From: Rummeliibacillus pycnus_B
GTDB taxonomy: Bacteria; Bacillota; Bacilli; Bacillales_A; Planococcaceae
DNA length: 33,718 nt
Reading direction: 5' to 3'
Assembly: GCF_050459865.1 (NCBI RefSeq)
Contig: NZ_JBCMNM010000109.1
Location: 1-33,718 of the forward strand
Position 1 is the stretch's first letter, and the number at the start of each line of letters is the position of its first letter. Below, piece after piece: positions 1 to 8,174 of the stretch. The position numbers and the translations under genes were made by a program. The notes below the pieces were generated by a model. The model saw only the letters and a program-made list of their open reading frames with translations, had not been told where the DNA came from and made no database searches.

Positions 1-28
1 ATATATACTATAAATATTTGAATCACTA

Positions 29-112
29 CACTTTTTCAGTGGCCCCCACTTCGTTCGCTCCAGGGTCTATCTTACTTATTTCCCCTCAGGAGTCTCGCAG
101 TTCCTATCCACG
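29..112. repeat. Degenerate copy of a GC-rich intergenic repeat
   Basis: A GC-rich island in AT-rich intergenic DNA. It contains CACTTTTTCAGTG (a short hairpin), then CCCCCACTTCGTTCGCTCC, then CCCCTCAGGAGTCTCGCAG. The last part resembles, in inverse orientation, the left part of the repeat at 26711-26902 (CCCGTAGGAGTCGCCGTCC on the opposite strand). Only part of the element is recognisable. Nothing else is visible in 113-312, which is AT-rich with no open frame that looks real. Confidence 0.4.
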
Positions 113-312
113 TATGGTTTAAACAACAATATAATACCCAATCATAGTGTACATACCATACTTTGGTTTTCAAATAACAATTAATACTTTCACACTTTCA
201 CTTATTAATGGACGCAAATCAATCTATCAGTATCCCCTATTTAAATAAATCTATGAATCATCTTGGTAAACACTAAAACTTATTAATTTCGTTTACTAGT
301 TTATATAAAATT

Positions 313-353
313 AAAACGCACCGCGAGATCCAATTTGGATTGCAGTGCGTTTT
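313..353 (-). terminator. Intrinsic terminator of the gcv operon
   Basis: Read on the minus strand, AAAACGCAC pairs with GTGCGTTTT around an inner ATCCAAATTGGAT palindrome. The T-rich tail makes it an intrinsic terminator. It lies about 50 bases after the gcvPB stop. The A and T flanks on both sides would let it work in either direction. Confidence 0.8.
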
Positions 354-401
354 ATTGTTAGAAAATCCGAAGCTCCTGTTTAATCGTTTTATATCTATAG
401 A

Positions 402-1880
402 TTAGGCTTCAACAAGATCAGTAGCTTTTGTGTATTTCAAAACTGGATTACGTGCAGCACGAGTTTCATCTAAACGGCTAATAACAGTCGTATGAGGTGC
501 TTCTTGCACGATTTCAGGTGTTTCTTCTGCTTCCTTGGCAATTTGAATCATTGCATCGCAGAAAGCATCTAGTGTTTCTTTTGATTCAGTTTCAGTTGGT
601 TCAATCATTAACCCTTCTTCCACGTTTAATGGGAAGTAAGTAGTTGGTGGATGATAGCCAAAGTCTAACAGTCTTTTTGCAATATCAAGTGTACGGACAC
701 CTAGTTTTTTCTGACGGCTACCACTTAATACAAATTCATGTTTACAATGACGATTATATGGCAATTCGTAATATGGTTGTAGACGGCGCATCATGTAATT
801 TGCGTTTAAAACAGCATTTTCTGTTACAGCTTTTAAACCATCTGGTCCCATTGAACGAATATAAGTGTATGCACGAACATTAATACCAAAGTTACCGTAG
901 TAAGGTTTTACACGTCCAATAGACTGTGGACGATTATAATCGAAACGATAACCTTGTTCAGATTTCACAAGTACTGGTTTTGGTAAATATGGAATCAAAT
1001 CCGCTTTTACACCGACAGGGCCAGAACCAGGACCACCACCGCCATGAGGACCTGTGAATGTTTTGTGTAAGTTTAAATGTACGCAGTCAAAGCCCATGTC
1101 TCCAGGACGCGCTTTTGACATAACCGCATTTAAGTTTGCACCATCATAGTATACTTTACCACCAACACTATGAATGATTTCAGCAATTTCAAGAATATGT
1201 TCTTCGAATAAGCCCAATGTATTTGGGTTTGTTAACATTAATGCAGCCGTATCTGAGCCTACTACACTGCGTAAGTCTTCTAAGTCAACTAAACCATTTT
1301 CATCAGATTTAACTGTAATTATTTCAAAACCTGCAACGGAAGCAGATGCCGGATTTGTACCATGCGCAGAGTCAGGAACAATCACTTTTGTTCGTTCATG
1401 TTCACCATTTGCTTCGTGGAATGCACGAATCATCATTAACGCTGTCCATTCTCCATGAGCTCCAGCAGCTGGTTGAAGCGTTACTTCATCCATACCAGTA
1501 ATTTCGATCAAATGTTCTTGTAAATCATACATTAATTCAAGTGCACCTTGAACTGTTTTTTCATCTTGCAAAGGATGAATGTTGGCGAACCCTGAGAAAC
1601 GTGCCACAGATTCATTGATTTTCGGATTATATTTCATCGTACAAGAACCTAATGGATAAAATCCAGAATCCACACCATGATTACGGCGAGATAGGGCTGT
1701 GTAATGACGCATAATATCCAATTCAGAAAGCTCTGGTAATTCTGCTTCTTCCTCACGAATAAATTCAGATGGTAAAATACTTGATAGTTCTAATTCGGGT
1801 ACATCTAAATCTGTTAAGCTATAGCCTACACGACCTTCTTTAGATAATTCAAATACAAGTGGTTGATTTTCCTTATGCAT
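402..1880 (-). CDS. gcvPB: Glycine dehydrogenase (decarboxylating) subunit 2, P-protein
   Basis: The PLP-binding subunit of the two-subunit glycine decarboxylase (P-protein) of the glycine cleavage system. It decarboxylates glycine and passes the aminomethyl group to lipoyl-GcvH in the cytoplasm. The PLP lysine is in HLNLHKTF at about residue 273, followed by the glycine-rich GPHGGGGPGSG. About 492 residues, normal for the family. I start it at the ATG at 1880, ahead of MHKENQPLVF, with a GGGGG Shine-Dalgarno about 8 bases upstream, rather than at the longer frame from 1910. It overlaps the end of gcvPA by 8 bases, so the two subunits are translationally coupled. Last gene of the riboswitch-controlled gcvT-gcvPA-gcvPB operon. 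gcvH is not in the window. Confidence 0.95.
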   Translation of the reverse strand: MHKENQPLVFELSKEGRVGYSLTDLDVPELELSSILPSEFIREEEAELPELSELDIMRHYTALSRRNHGVDSGFYPLGSCTMKYNPKINESVARFSGFANIHPLQDEKTVQGALELMYDLQEHLIEITGMDEVTLQPAAGAHGEWTALMMIRAFHEANGEHERTKVIVPDSAHGTNPASASVAGFEIITVKSDENGLVDLEDLRSVVGSDTAALMLTNPNTLGLFEEHILEIAEIIHSVGGKVYYDGANLNAVMSKARPGDMGFDCVHLNLHKTFTGPHGGGGPGSGPVGVKADLIPYLPKPVLVKSEQGYRFDYNRPQSIGRVKPYYGNFGINVRAYTYIRSMGPDGLKAVTENAVLNANYMMRRLQPYYELPYNRHCKHEFVLSGSRQKKLGVRTLDIAKRLLDFGYHPPTTYFPLNVEEGLMIEPTETESKETLDAFCDAMIQIAKEAEETPEIVQEAPHTTVISRLDETRAARNPVLKYTKATDLVEA

Positions 1881-3219
1881 GTTGAGCCCCCATTTCTTGC
1901 ACGAGTGCATCGATTTCTTCTATTGTACGTTGTTCAGTGACCGCGATCAGTACGTGATTTTCATAGTTAGGACTTACTTTTCCTAAATCAAATCCACCAA
2001 TTATTCCTTTTTCAAATAGAACATTATTTAAATCTTCTACAGAACCATTTACTTTTACAACGATTTCATTGAAATGTGCTCCTTGGAAAGGAACTTCAAA
2101 CCCTGCACGTTTAAAAGCTTCTTTAGCATAATGTGTTTTTAAAATATTTTGTTTTGCCATTTCTTGAACGCCTTTTTTACCTAGCGCAGTCATGGCAACA
2201 GAAGCAGCTAAAGCATTTAATGCTTGGTTTGAACAAATATTCGAAGTAGCTTTTTCACGGCGAATATGTTGCTCACGTGCTTGCAATGTAAGTACATAAC
2301 CACGTCTACCTTCTTCATCTACTGTTTCACCAATTAAACGCCCCGGTACTTTACGCATTAATTTCGTTGTTGTTGCAAAATAGCCACAGTGAGGACCGCC
2401 AAAGCTTTCAGGAATACCAAAAGGTTGGGCATCCCCAACAGTAATATCAGCTCCCATTTTACCTGGAGGTGTTAGGATTGCTAATGATAACGGATTAGCT
2501 GAAATAATTGATAGACCTTTCACCGCATGGATAGCATCTGAAATCGCTTGAACATTTTCAATTTGCCCATAGAAGTTAGGATATTGCACCATAACACCTG
2601 CAGTATCATTATCAATCAATCTATCTAAAGCTTCTAAGTCAGTAACACCATCTTTTAATGGAACAAAAACTACTTCAATGGATTGACCATATGCGTATGT
2701 TTTTACAACATCTTGAGCGATTGGATGGACAGCTTCAGAAACTAAAAGTTTTTTACGTCGTGTTTGACCTGCAGCTAACATTCCTGCTTCAGCAAGTGCA
2801 GTTCCACCATCATACATAGAAGAGTTTGCAAGATCCATTCCTGTTAGTTCAGCAATCATTGTTTGAAATTCAAAGATTGCTTGTAATTCACCTTGAGAAA
2901 TTTCAGGTTGATATGGAGTATACGCAGTGTAAAACTCTGAACGAGAAATAACATGGTCTACAATTACTGGTTTATAGTGATCATATACACCTGCACCTAA
3001 AAATGAAACAAATTCATCACTATTAGCATTTTGTTTTGCAAGTTGTGCCAATTCCTTCAATAATGCTGATTCCGATTTAGCAGGTTTGATTTTGTAATCA
3101 CCTTTAAATCGAACTTGTTCTGGGATGTCTGCAAATAACTCATCTACTGATGAGACGCCAATCACCTTTAACATTTCTTGCTGATCTTGCTCAGTCATTG
3201 GTAAATACCGATGTTTCAT
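1873..3219 (-). CDS. gcvPA: Glycine dehydrogenase (decarboxylating) subunit 1, P-protein
   Basis: The first half of the split glycine decarboxylase. It has the aminotransferase-like fold but no PLP-binding lysine motif, as expected for the partner subunit of GcvPB. 448 residues, the usual size. The N-terminus MKHRYLPMTEQDQQEML and the segment VQYPNFYGQIE are typical of the family. The ATG at 3219 follows GAGG with acceptable spacing. It lies 24 bases downstream of gcvT and its stop overlaps the start of gcvPB. Split P-protein is the standard arrangement in Bacillales. Confidence 0.95.
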   Translation of the reverse strand: MKHRYLPMTEQDQQEMLKVIGVSSVDELFADIPEQVRFKGDYKIKPAKSESALLKELAQLAKQNANSDEFVSFLGAGVYDHYKPVIVDHVISRSEFYTAYTPYQPEISQGELQAIFEFQTMIAELTGMDLANSSMYDGGTALAEAGMLAAGQTRRKKLLVSEAVHPIAQDVVKTYAYGQSIEVVFVPLKDGVTDLEALDRLIDNDTAGVMVQYPNFYGQIENVQAISDAIHAVKGLSIISANPLSLAILTPPGKMGADITVGDAQPFGIPESFGGPHCGYFATTTKLMRKVPGRLIGETVDEEGRRGYVLTLQAREQHIRREKATSNICSNQALNALAASVAMTALGKKGVQEMAKQNILKTHYAKEAFKRAGFEVPFQGAHFNEIVVKVNGSVEDLNNVLFEKGIIGGFDLGKVSPNYENHVLIAVTEQRTIEEIDALVQEMGAQHA

Positions 3220-3243
3220 GCAATAAAACCTCTCTTCTTTTCT

Positions 3244-4347
3244 TTATTTTTGACGTTTATAAAAAGGTGTTTCTACAGTCTTAACTTTTAATCTGCGGTT
3301 ACGAATCTCAATTTCTAATTCCTGACCTATTTCTGCAAATTCACTTTTGACAAGTGCTAATCCTATGTTGCGCTTTGTAAGTGGTGATTGTGTACCTGTG
3401 GTCACTTCGCCGATTTCCTCATCACCCTTGAAGACTTTATAGCCATGACGCGGAATTCCTTTATCAATCATTTCAATCCCTACGCTTTTGCGTGGTACGC
3501 CATTTTCTTTTTGAGCAAGCAATGCTGCTTTTCCAATGAACTCGTCTTGCTTATTCAATTTCACGACAAAGTTAATACCTGCTTCAAGCGGTGAAATCGT
3601 ACTTGATAATTCCTGTCCATACAAAGGAAGACATGATTCAAAACGCAACGTATCACGTGCACCTAAACCACATGGAATTACACCTTTTGGTTCACCTGCT
3701 TGTAAAATTTGATCCCATAGTGCTACGATTGCCTCTTCAGATGCGTAAATTTCAAAACCATCTTCTCCTGTATACCCTGTACGAGAAACAAGAGTATCAT
3801 AGCCATTAATAGTAACATGCTGTTGCAAACGGAATGGTTTAATATCTTGAAGATTTGTATTTGTTAACGATTGTAAAACTTCTTCTGCAACTGGCCCTTG
3901 AAGCGCTAATTGTCCAAATTCATTTGAACTATTCGTAATTTTCACATCACCAAATGCCTGTTTTTTCATCCAATCGAAGTCTTTTTCAATATTAGCTGCA
4001 TTTACAACTAGTAAATATCGATTTTCTTCTAGTCTATAGATTAGTAAATCATCTACAACTCCGCCATCTTCATAACACATTGTTGTATATTGTGTTTGAT
4101 TGATCACTACTTTTGAAACATCATTGGTTACAAGTTTTTGCAAATACGCTAAACTTTCTGAACCTTCAACAAATATTTCTCCCATATGCGAAACATCAAA
4201 CAAGCCCGCTTTTGTACGAACTGCTTCATGTTCTGCCTTGATAGAGGAAAACTGAACTGGTAAATCCCAACCACCAAAATCAATTGTTTTACCACCATAT
4301 TTTGCATACGATTCAAATAGTGGTGTTTGTTTTAATTCTGTCGCCAT
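3244..4347 (-). CDS. gcvT: Aminomethyltransferase, glycine cleavage T-protein
   Basis: Transfers the methylene carbon from aminomethyl-lipoyl-GcvH to tetrahydrofolate, giving 5,10-methylene-THF and ammonia. 367 residues. Recognisable T-protein segments are LFDVSHMGEI near residue 50, VSRTGYTGEDGFEIY near residue 190 and the ARDTLRFE / LPLYGQEL segment near residue 235. The start at 4347 has a strong AGGAGG 7-8 bases upstream. First gene of the operon; the tandem glycine riboswitch and its terminator fill the leader, so expression should rise with glycine. Confidence 0.97.
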   Translation of the reverse strand: MATELKQTPLFESYAKYGGKTIDFGGWDLPVQFSSIKAEHEAVRTKAGLFDVSHMGEIFVEGSESLAYLQKLVTNDVSKVVINQTQYTTMCYEDGGVVDDLLIYRLEENRYLLVVNAANIEKDFDWMKKQAFGDVKITNSSNEFGQLALQGPVAEEVLQSLTNTNLQDIKPFRLQQHVTINGYDTLVSRTGYTGEDGFEIYASEEAIVALWDQILQAGEPKGVIPCGLGARDTLRFESCLPLYGQELSSTISPLEAGINFVVKLNKQDEFIGKAALLAQKENGVPRKSVGIEMIDKGIPRHGYKVFKGDEEIGEVTTGTQSPLTKRNIGLALVKSEFAEIGQELEIEIRNRRLKVKTVETPFYKRQK

Positions 4348-4374
4348 TTTTCTTCCTCCTAATCATCAATTCAC

Positions 4375-4414
4375 AAAAAAAGACAGAGAAATCCCTTTTG
4401 AGGATTTCCCTGTC
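4375..4414 (-). terminator. Riboswitch-controlled terminator upstream of gcvT
   Basis: On the minus strand GACAGGGAAATCC pairs with GGATTTCTCTGTC (one G-U pair) around a 7-base loop, followed by seven T residues. It directly follows the second glycine aptamer and precedes gcvT, so it is the expression platform: transcription stops when glycine is low and reads through when it is bound. Confidence 0.92.
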
Positions 4415-4418
4415 CATG

Positions 4419-4571
4419 CACCTGAAAGTTTAACCATTTTGGCTTGCCTCTTTGGTGGCTACACGAAGTAGCTCTCTCCAGAGTTGCGTCCCGCACGAGT
4501 CTTTTTGCCTGAGAGATTCATAGTCCTACTATTTGCTCCTTCGGCGACGCTTCAATAGCGTTCTCTCCCCG
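4419..4571 (-). promoter_or_regulatory. Tandem glycine riboswitch
   Basis: Two glycine aptamers in series on the minus strand. Aptamer 1 runs from GGGGAGAGAACGC through GCCGAAGGAGCAA to ATCTCTCAGGCAAAAAGACT (about 4570-4496). Aptamer 2 runs from CTGGAGAGAGCT through CCACCAAAGAGGCAA to AACTTTCAGGT (about 4489-4420). These are the conserved glycine riboswitch motifs. The aptamers sit just before the terminator at 4375-4414 and control gcvT-gcvPA-gcvPB transcription. Confidence 0.95.
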
Positions 4572-4584
4572 TACAATCATCCGC

Positions 4585-4600
4585 CCAAGAATATTCTTGG
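4585..4600. repeat. Perfect 16-bp palindrome in the gcv leader
   Basis: CCAAGAATATTCTTGG is a perfect palindrome, 14 bases before the first riboswitch aptamer and downstream of the putative promoter. It could be a leader hairpin or a protein-binding site. No assignment can be made from the sequence. Confidence 0.6.
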
Positions 4601-4641
4601 TATTCTCATTTCAATGTTCTATAACAGGATTGCTTGGCTAT

Positions 4642-4671
4642 ATCTTAACATTGAATGGTGATGACTTGCAA
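4642..4671 (-). promoter_or_regulatory. Candidate sigma-A promoter of gcvT operon
   Basis: Minus-strand TTGCAA, an 18-base spacer, then TAAGAT. The start would fall near 4635, about 65 bases before the riboswitch. The match is moderate and other hexamers are possible in this AT-rich stretch. Confidence 0.45.
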
Positions 4672-4725
4672 TACCTTTATTAATAATGTTTTAAAAACGA
4701 ACAATAAACAATTTTGCACGAATTA

Positions 4726-5238
4726 TTATTCGCCTTTCAGTCTGGTGATTTGGAATGCTGCATACTCTACTATTTGTCTTAACGATCTACCTTCTGTTCG
4801 AATATTAATATGTGCAGCACTCTTATAATATTTTCTTCTCTGATAAAATAGATCTTCTAATTCCTGTTTAGTTGACCGTTGGACTATGGGACGATTTTTA
4901 TCTTTATGGATTCTCTTCCATATGTCAGGAAATGTTGCATCTAGAAATAATACCAATCCGGTTTCTCGCATAATTTTCCGATTTTCTGCATTCATCGCAA
5001 CTCCACCACCAGTTGAAATAATACAAAATTCATCACGAAAGCCTCTTAAAAATTCCGTCTCTATTTTGCGAAAATACGCTTCCCCTTTTTGTTCGAATAT
5101 TTCTGGAATCGTCATTCTTTCCCGTCTTACGATTTCTTTATCCATATCGTAGTAAGGCATTCTTAGAAAATAACTGAGTCTTCTACCGATTGCACTTTTT
5201 CCGCTACCCATATAGCCTACTAAATATACTTTTCTCAT
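4726..5238 (-). CDS. aroK: Shikimate kinase
   Basis: Phosphorylates shikimate to shikimate 3-phosphate with ATP, the fifth step of the chorismate pathway, in the cytoplasm. 170 residues, normal for the family. Walker A is GYMGSGKS at residues 8-15; the shikimate-binding STGGGVAMN follows near residue 75 and the lid arginine in DKNRPIV near residue 115. AAGGTGAGAAG precedes the ATG. It lies between comGG and gcvT. No clear terminator separates it from comGG, but a candidate promoter of its own is present at 5293-5321. Confidence 0.95.
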   Translation of the reverse strand: MRKVYLVGYMGSGKSAIGRRLSYFLRMPYYDMDKEIVRRERMTIPEIFEQKGEAYFRKIETEFLRGFRDEFCIISTGGGVAMNAENRKIMRETGLVLFLDATFPDIWKRIHKDKNRPIVQRSTKQELEDLFYQRRKYYKSAAHINIRTEGRSLRQIVEYAAFQITRLKGE

Positions 5239-5292
5239 CTTCTCACCTTCTTAGACTTACGACTGCCTTACAACTTTATATCACTTTTAATA

Positions 5293-5321
5293 ATAGTAGC
5301 AGAAACGTTAGTCGATTCCAA
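5293..5321 (-). promoter_or_regulatory. Candidate sigma-A promoter of aroK
   Basis: Minus-strand TTGGAA, 17-base spacer, TACTAT, placed about 55 bases before the aroK start. It would let aroK be expressed outside competence. The match is fair, not perfect. Confidence 0.5.
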
Positions 5322-5423
5322 TAAATCATTCAATGATGAGAAGAAATCAAAGAAAATCAGAAGATTATGTCAACTAATTAAAGAAGGTTAGCTATTATTC
5401 TTTTTGTTCGACAATTTTTCAGC

Positions 5424-5627
5424 TTAATCTGTGCCTGTTTTTTCTTTCTGAATTGAATTTAATACGTTTTTTGTTTCTTGTATCCCTGCAATTTTCAAAG
5501 CATCATACGCTCTATAACGGGAATCATAAGCCGAACTAGCTGTCATCATTAAATTCGTTACAAAAAATAATAAAATCATTGCCGTTAGTAATAAAAAGCC
5601 TTTCTCATTCTTTAGAATTCGGAACAA
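5424..5627 (-). CDS. comGG: ComGG-like minor pseudopilin, short
   Basis: Last gene of the comG operon; minor pseudopilin of the DNA-uptake pseudopilus. A short basic leader ending in KNEKG is followed by a hydrophobic helix (FLLLTAMILLFFVTNLMMTA), the N-terminal signal-anchor pattern of type IV pilin-like proteins, although the +5 glutamate is missing. I prefer the TTG at 5627, which has GGAG/AGGA upstream, to the ATG at 5654, which has no ribosome site. About 67 residues, much shorter than the roughly 124-residue B. subtilis ComGG; the C-terminal part is absent. It overlaps comGF by about 23 bases. Identity rests mainly on position and the N-terminal helix. Confidence 0.65.
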   Translation of the reverse strand: MFRILKNEKGFLLLTAMILLFFVTNLMMTASSAYDSRYRAYDALKIAGIQETKNVLNSIQKEKTGTD

Positions 5628-6087
5628 TAAACATCCTACTCCTCTCCTTACCATTCTTAAATTTTACAGTTGTATTTAAAATATAGTTAGAATAATCAAA
5701 GTTAACCATGGAAACATCAAATAATAATGGCTGATAACCGTCTTCTCTCCTTATCTCCCACGATGATGCTTGTCTCACTCCTAACCCCCCTCTATTTGAT
5801 GAATACTGAATATGATAAGAAGTTCTACGATTAAACTCTTTTGCATTGGTTAACTCTTTTTGTAATTGAAATGAAAATAATTCCCATTGTAATTCATCTG
5901 TATTGAACATTCCATTGTTTTTGTGACTATACCAAGTGAAAAACAACAGAAAGAAATGAGCAAAACAAACTAATATCATTAATTGTAATAATGCGTCAAG
6001 CAACGTAAAACCACTTTCATCTTTATTTTTTAAGAATTTGCATTGACACAAAGGCTTTCTTCTTGAATACCTGAATATTGAATACAA
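5605..6087 (-). CDS. comGF: ComGF-like minor pseudopilin
   Basis: Sixth gene of the comG operon. The leader ends in KDESG and is followed by FTLLDALLQLMILVCFAHFFLLFF, a pilin-type N-terminal helix with Asp rather than Glu at +5. The rest, with YDSNYILNTTVKFKNG-like strands, fits a ComGF pseudopilin. The start is uncertain: the frame opens with a TTG at 6087 whose GGGAGGGGG lies 13 bases upstream, and a second TTG at 6051 is possible. It overlaps comGE by up to 58 bases and comGG at the other end, consistent with translational coupling. Confidence 0.8.
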   Translation of the reverse strand: MYSIFRYSRRKPLCQCKFLKNKDESGFTLLDALLQLMILVCFAHFFLLFFTWYSHKNNGMFNTDELQWELFSFQLQKELTNAKEFNRRTSYHIQYSSNRGGLGVRQASSWEIRREDGYQPLLFDVSMVNFDYSNYILNTTVKFKNGKERSRMFIVPNSKE

Positions 6088-6335
6088 ATTTGATATTCGT
6101 CCCCCTCCCAGTAATATGTGACATCATCAATAGTTATTTGTCCCGCATATTTTTGAAACTTTTTTATATTACCAGCTGCATATAATGCCGCTTCTGCAGC
6201 ATGTAAACTTAACTTCTTCTTATATAGTGATGTTTCTAGTTGATAATAGAATGGTAATAACGTTCCAAAAATGAGGAGCATAATAACAAGTGTTAATAAT
6301 GATTCTGGCAACGAATGCCCCTTTTCATTGAACAA
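6030..6335 (-). CDS. comGE: ComGE-like minor pseudopilin
   Basis: Fifth gene of the comG operon. Short protein (101 residues) with leader MFNEKG and then HSLPESLLTLVIMLLIFGTLLPFYYQ, a pilin-type helix with Glu at +5 but His at +1 instead of Phe. It begins at a TTG at 6335 preceded by AAGGGTG, which lies inside the 3' end of comGD (11-base overlap). Assigned by position and by the N-terminal signal. Confidence 0.8.
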   Translation of the reverse strand: MFNEKGHSLPESLLTLVIMLLIFGTLLPFYYQLETSLYKKKLSLHAAEAALYAAGNIKKFQKYAGQITIDDVTYYWEGDEYQICIQYSGIQEESLCVNANS

Positions 6336-6768
6336 TTTTCACCCTTCCCTCTCCTAGATATACATTTAGCTTCACTCTTCTTCCATTTACAGAGAATATA
6401 ATCGTACCTGATCTACTTACAGTTTGGTTTTCAGTAAAAATAACATGATCTAAAGTACTGTAATATCGAAATTCTACATTTTTTGGATATTTTCTAATTA
6501 TAATGGGATTATCTTTATGATATTTGGGTACATAAATGTGAATTTCATTAATCGCATCGAATATATATAAACTTGCAGCTCCTTGATATTGAAAAGACAA
6601 AGCCTGTGTAAGCTCGATATCTGCTTTTAATTGTTCTATAAAACGATTCTCTAACTGGCGATCCAACTGTTTTTTCCCGACACTAATTCCGATTGTACAG
6701 ATTAGCATCATAATTACCAAAACGAGCAACATTTCAATAAGAGTAAATCCTTTTTGATTAATTTTCAT
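6325..6768 (-). CDS. comGD: ComGD-like minor pseudopilin
   Basis: Fourth gene of the comG operon. The class III prepilin signal is clear: MKINQKG followed by FTLIEMLLVLVIMM, with Glu at +5 and cleavage by ComC after the Gly. I start it at the ATG at 6768, which follows the comGC stop by 4 bases and gives the usual short leader. The frame remains open to an ATG at 6798 (10 more residues, overlapping comGC) and neither start has a strong ribosome site, so reinitiation after comGC is likely. Confidence 0.9.
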   Translation of the reverse strand: MKINQKGFTLIEMLLVLVIMMLICTIGISVGKKQLDRQLENRFIEQLKADIELTQALSFQYQGAASLYIFDAINEIHIYVPKYHKDNPIIIRKYPKNVEFRYYSTLDHVIFTENQTVSRSGTIIFSVNGRRVKLNVYLGEGRVKIVQ

Positions 6769-6772
6769 ATAT

Positions 6773-7081
6773 TTAATTTGAAACGGAAACTTTGCCATCA
6801 GTTATCGAGATAGTTTTTCCTTCACAAGTTTTTGAATCAGTTACTTTCAAATAGTCTTTATCTTCTAATTCAGTGATTGATGTTGGATATTTTCCTATAT
6901 CAATTCGATAAGCTTCAACCTGTCCCTGTACCATTGTGGCATAAGCATCGCATCCTTTTTTATCTACTGTCGCGAAGTGTTTTGTAACATTTGGAATAGC
7001 AATTAAAATAAGTATCGAAATAATAAACAAAACAATTAACATTTCTATTAATGTAAATCCTTTTTGATTATTACTTTTCAA
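6773..7081 (-). CDS. comGC: ComGC major competence pseudopilin
   Basis: Main subunit of the competence pseudopilus that brings DNA across the cell wall to ComEA. The prepilin leader ends in NNQKG; FTLIEMLIVLFIISILILIAIPNVTKH is a near-canonical ComGC helix with Glu at +5. Two cysteines (KKGCDAY and SKTCEGK) match the intramolecular disulfide made by BdbDC in B. subtilis. About 102 residues, normal. I choose the TTG at 7081, 11 bases after GGAGG; the frame extends upstream to a TTG at 7108, but that places the Shine-Dalgarno sequence inside the gene. Confidence 0.95.
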   Translation of the reverse strand: MKSNNQKGFTLIEMLIVLFIISILILIAIPNVTKHFATVDKKGCDAYATMVQGQVEAYRIDIGKYPTSITELEDKDYLKVTDSKTCEGKTISITDGKVSVSN

Positions 7082-7100
7082 AATGATCGTTTCCTCCTTT

Positions 7101-8174
7101 TTAAACAAGTTCTAACATTTCGTACATTGGTAGCAAAATTGCAAGATACGCTCCTAAAATACAAAGTGCAATAATTACAAAAAGCAGAGGTTGTACAAGA
7201 GTCAATACCCTTTGAACGTTATTTTCTGTTCGATCAGTGAGAAATTCACTATAAATTTGCAATTCACGCCCTAGATTTCCACCTTGTTCTCCATGCATTA
7301 CATGTGAGCAAAATCCCTTATAAAAAAAATTTTCTCTTTCTATAGCTGTCGATAACGAATCACCATAGACAATTCGTTGTTGAATGATTTCTGCAATCTT
7401 TGCTAAGTAAGGTTGTAACGACTGCTTTTGTAGGATATCGAGACCTTCTTGCATTGGCATTCCACTTTCGATTAGACCACCTAATTCATAAGCTATTTGT
7501 CTTGTTATTTGTAATTTAAATTGTCGGTTGACAATTGGTATTTTCATCAAAAATTGTATTTGGTCTTCAATTGTTTTTTTACATATCCAACGCCAAATGA
7601 TCATTAATATTACAAATAATAAAGTCGCTAATACTATAAATAAATCTGGTAAATGCAAAAAAAATGCGGACATTGTTAAATCTAATTTCCCATTTGATGT
7701 CCGATTGTTCATCATAAAAGACATATTAGGTAGAAAGTACGTTCTAAATGCAAAAAATAGCACAATGAGTATTATGAAAAGAACAATTGGGTATGTCAGT
7801 AATTTTATTAGCCTTTGTCTATTTTGTTCCTTTTTTTCTAACTGGAATGCAACTGTTTTCAATGCTTGTATCGTTTTTCCATGTTGTTCAGCTACCAAAA
7901 TTGTCATTAGATAAATTTTCGGATAGCCCAACACATTCAGGACTTCTGTCATGGACGCCCCATTTCTTAATTGTTCTAAAATATCATTTTCTAGCTCAGA
8001 CATATTTTTCAAATGATGCGGCAAGAGCATAAATAATGAATCCGAAAATGTATATCCTTCACCTAACAACACACTCATTTTTTTTAATAATTGTGCCGGT
8101 TCTTTTAGTTGTACTTTTCTCTTTAAAGAAAATTTATCCTCCCAGAGTTTTTTTAGGATTGAGGGTAATTGCAC
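7101..8174 (-). CDS. comGB: ComGB, membrane platform protein of the competence pseudopilus
   Basis: GspF/PilC-family inner membrane protein that anchors the ComGA ATPase and drives pseudopilus assembly. 357 residues with two T2SSF-type repeats and three transmembrane regions: near 130-150 (YPIVLFIILIVLFFAFRTYFLPNM), near 175-195, and at the C-terminus (LLFVIIALCILGAYLAILLPMYEML). HGEQGGNLGREL is the typical F-domain motif. It starts at a GTG at 8174, 10 bases after GGGG, and overlaps comGA by 41 bases. Confidence 0.95.
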   Translation of the reverse strand: MQLPSILKKLWEDKFSLKRKVQLKEPAQLLKKMSVLLGEGYTFSDSLFMLLPHHLKNMSELENDILEQLRNGASMTEVLNVLGYPKIYLMTILVAEQHGKTIQALKTVAFQLEKKEQNRQRLIKLLTYPIVLFIILIVLFFAFRTYFLPNMSFMMNNRTSNGKLDLTMSAFFLHLPDLFIVLATLLFVILMIIWRWICKKTIEDQIQFLMKIPIVNRQFKLQITRQIAYELGGLIESGMPMQEGLDILQKQSLQPYLAKIAEIIQQRIVYGDSLSTAIERENFFYKGFCSHVMHGEQGGNLGRELQIYSEFLTDRTENNVQRVLTLVQPLLFVIIALCILGAYLAILLPMYEMLELV

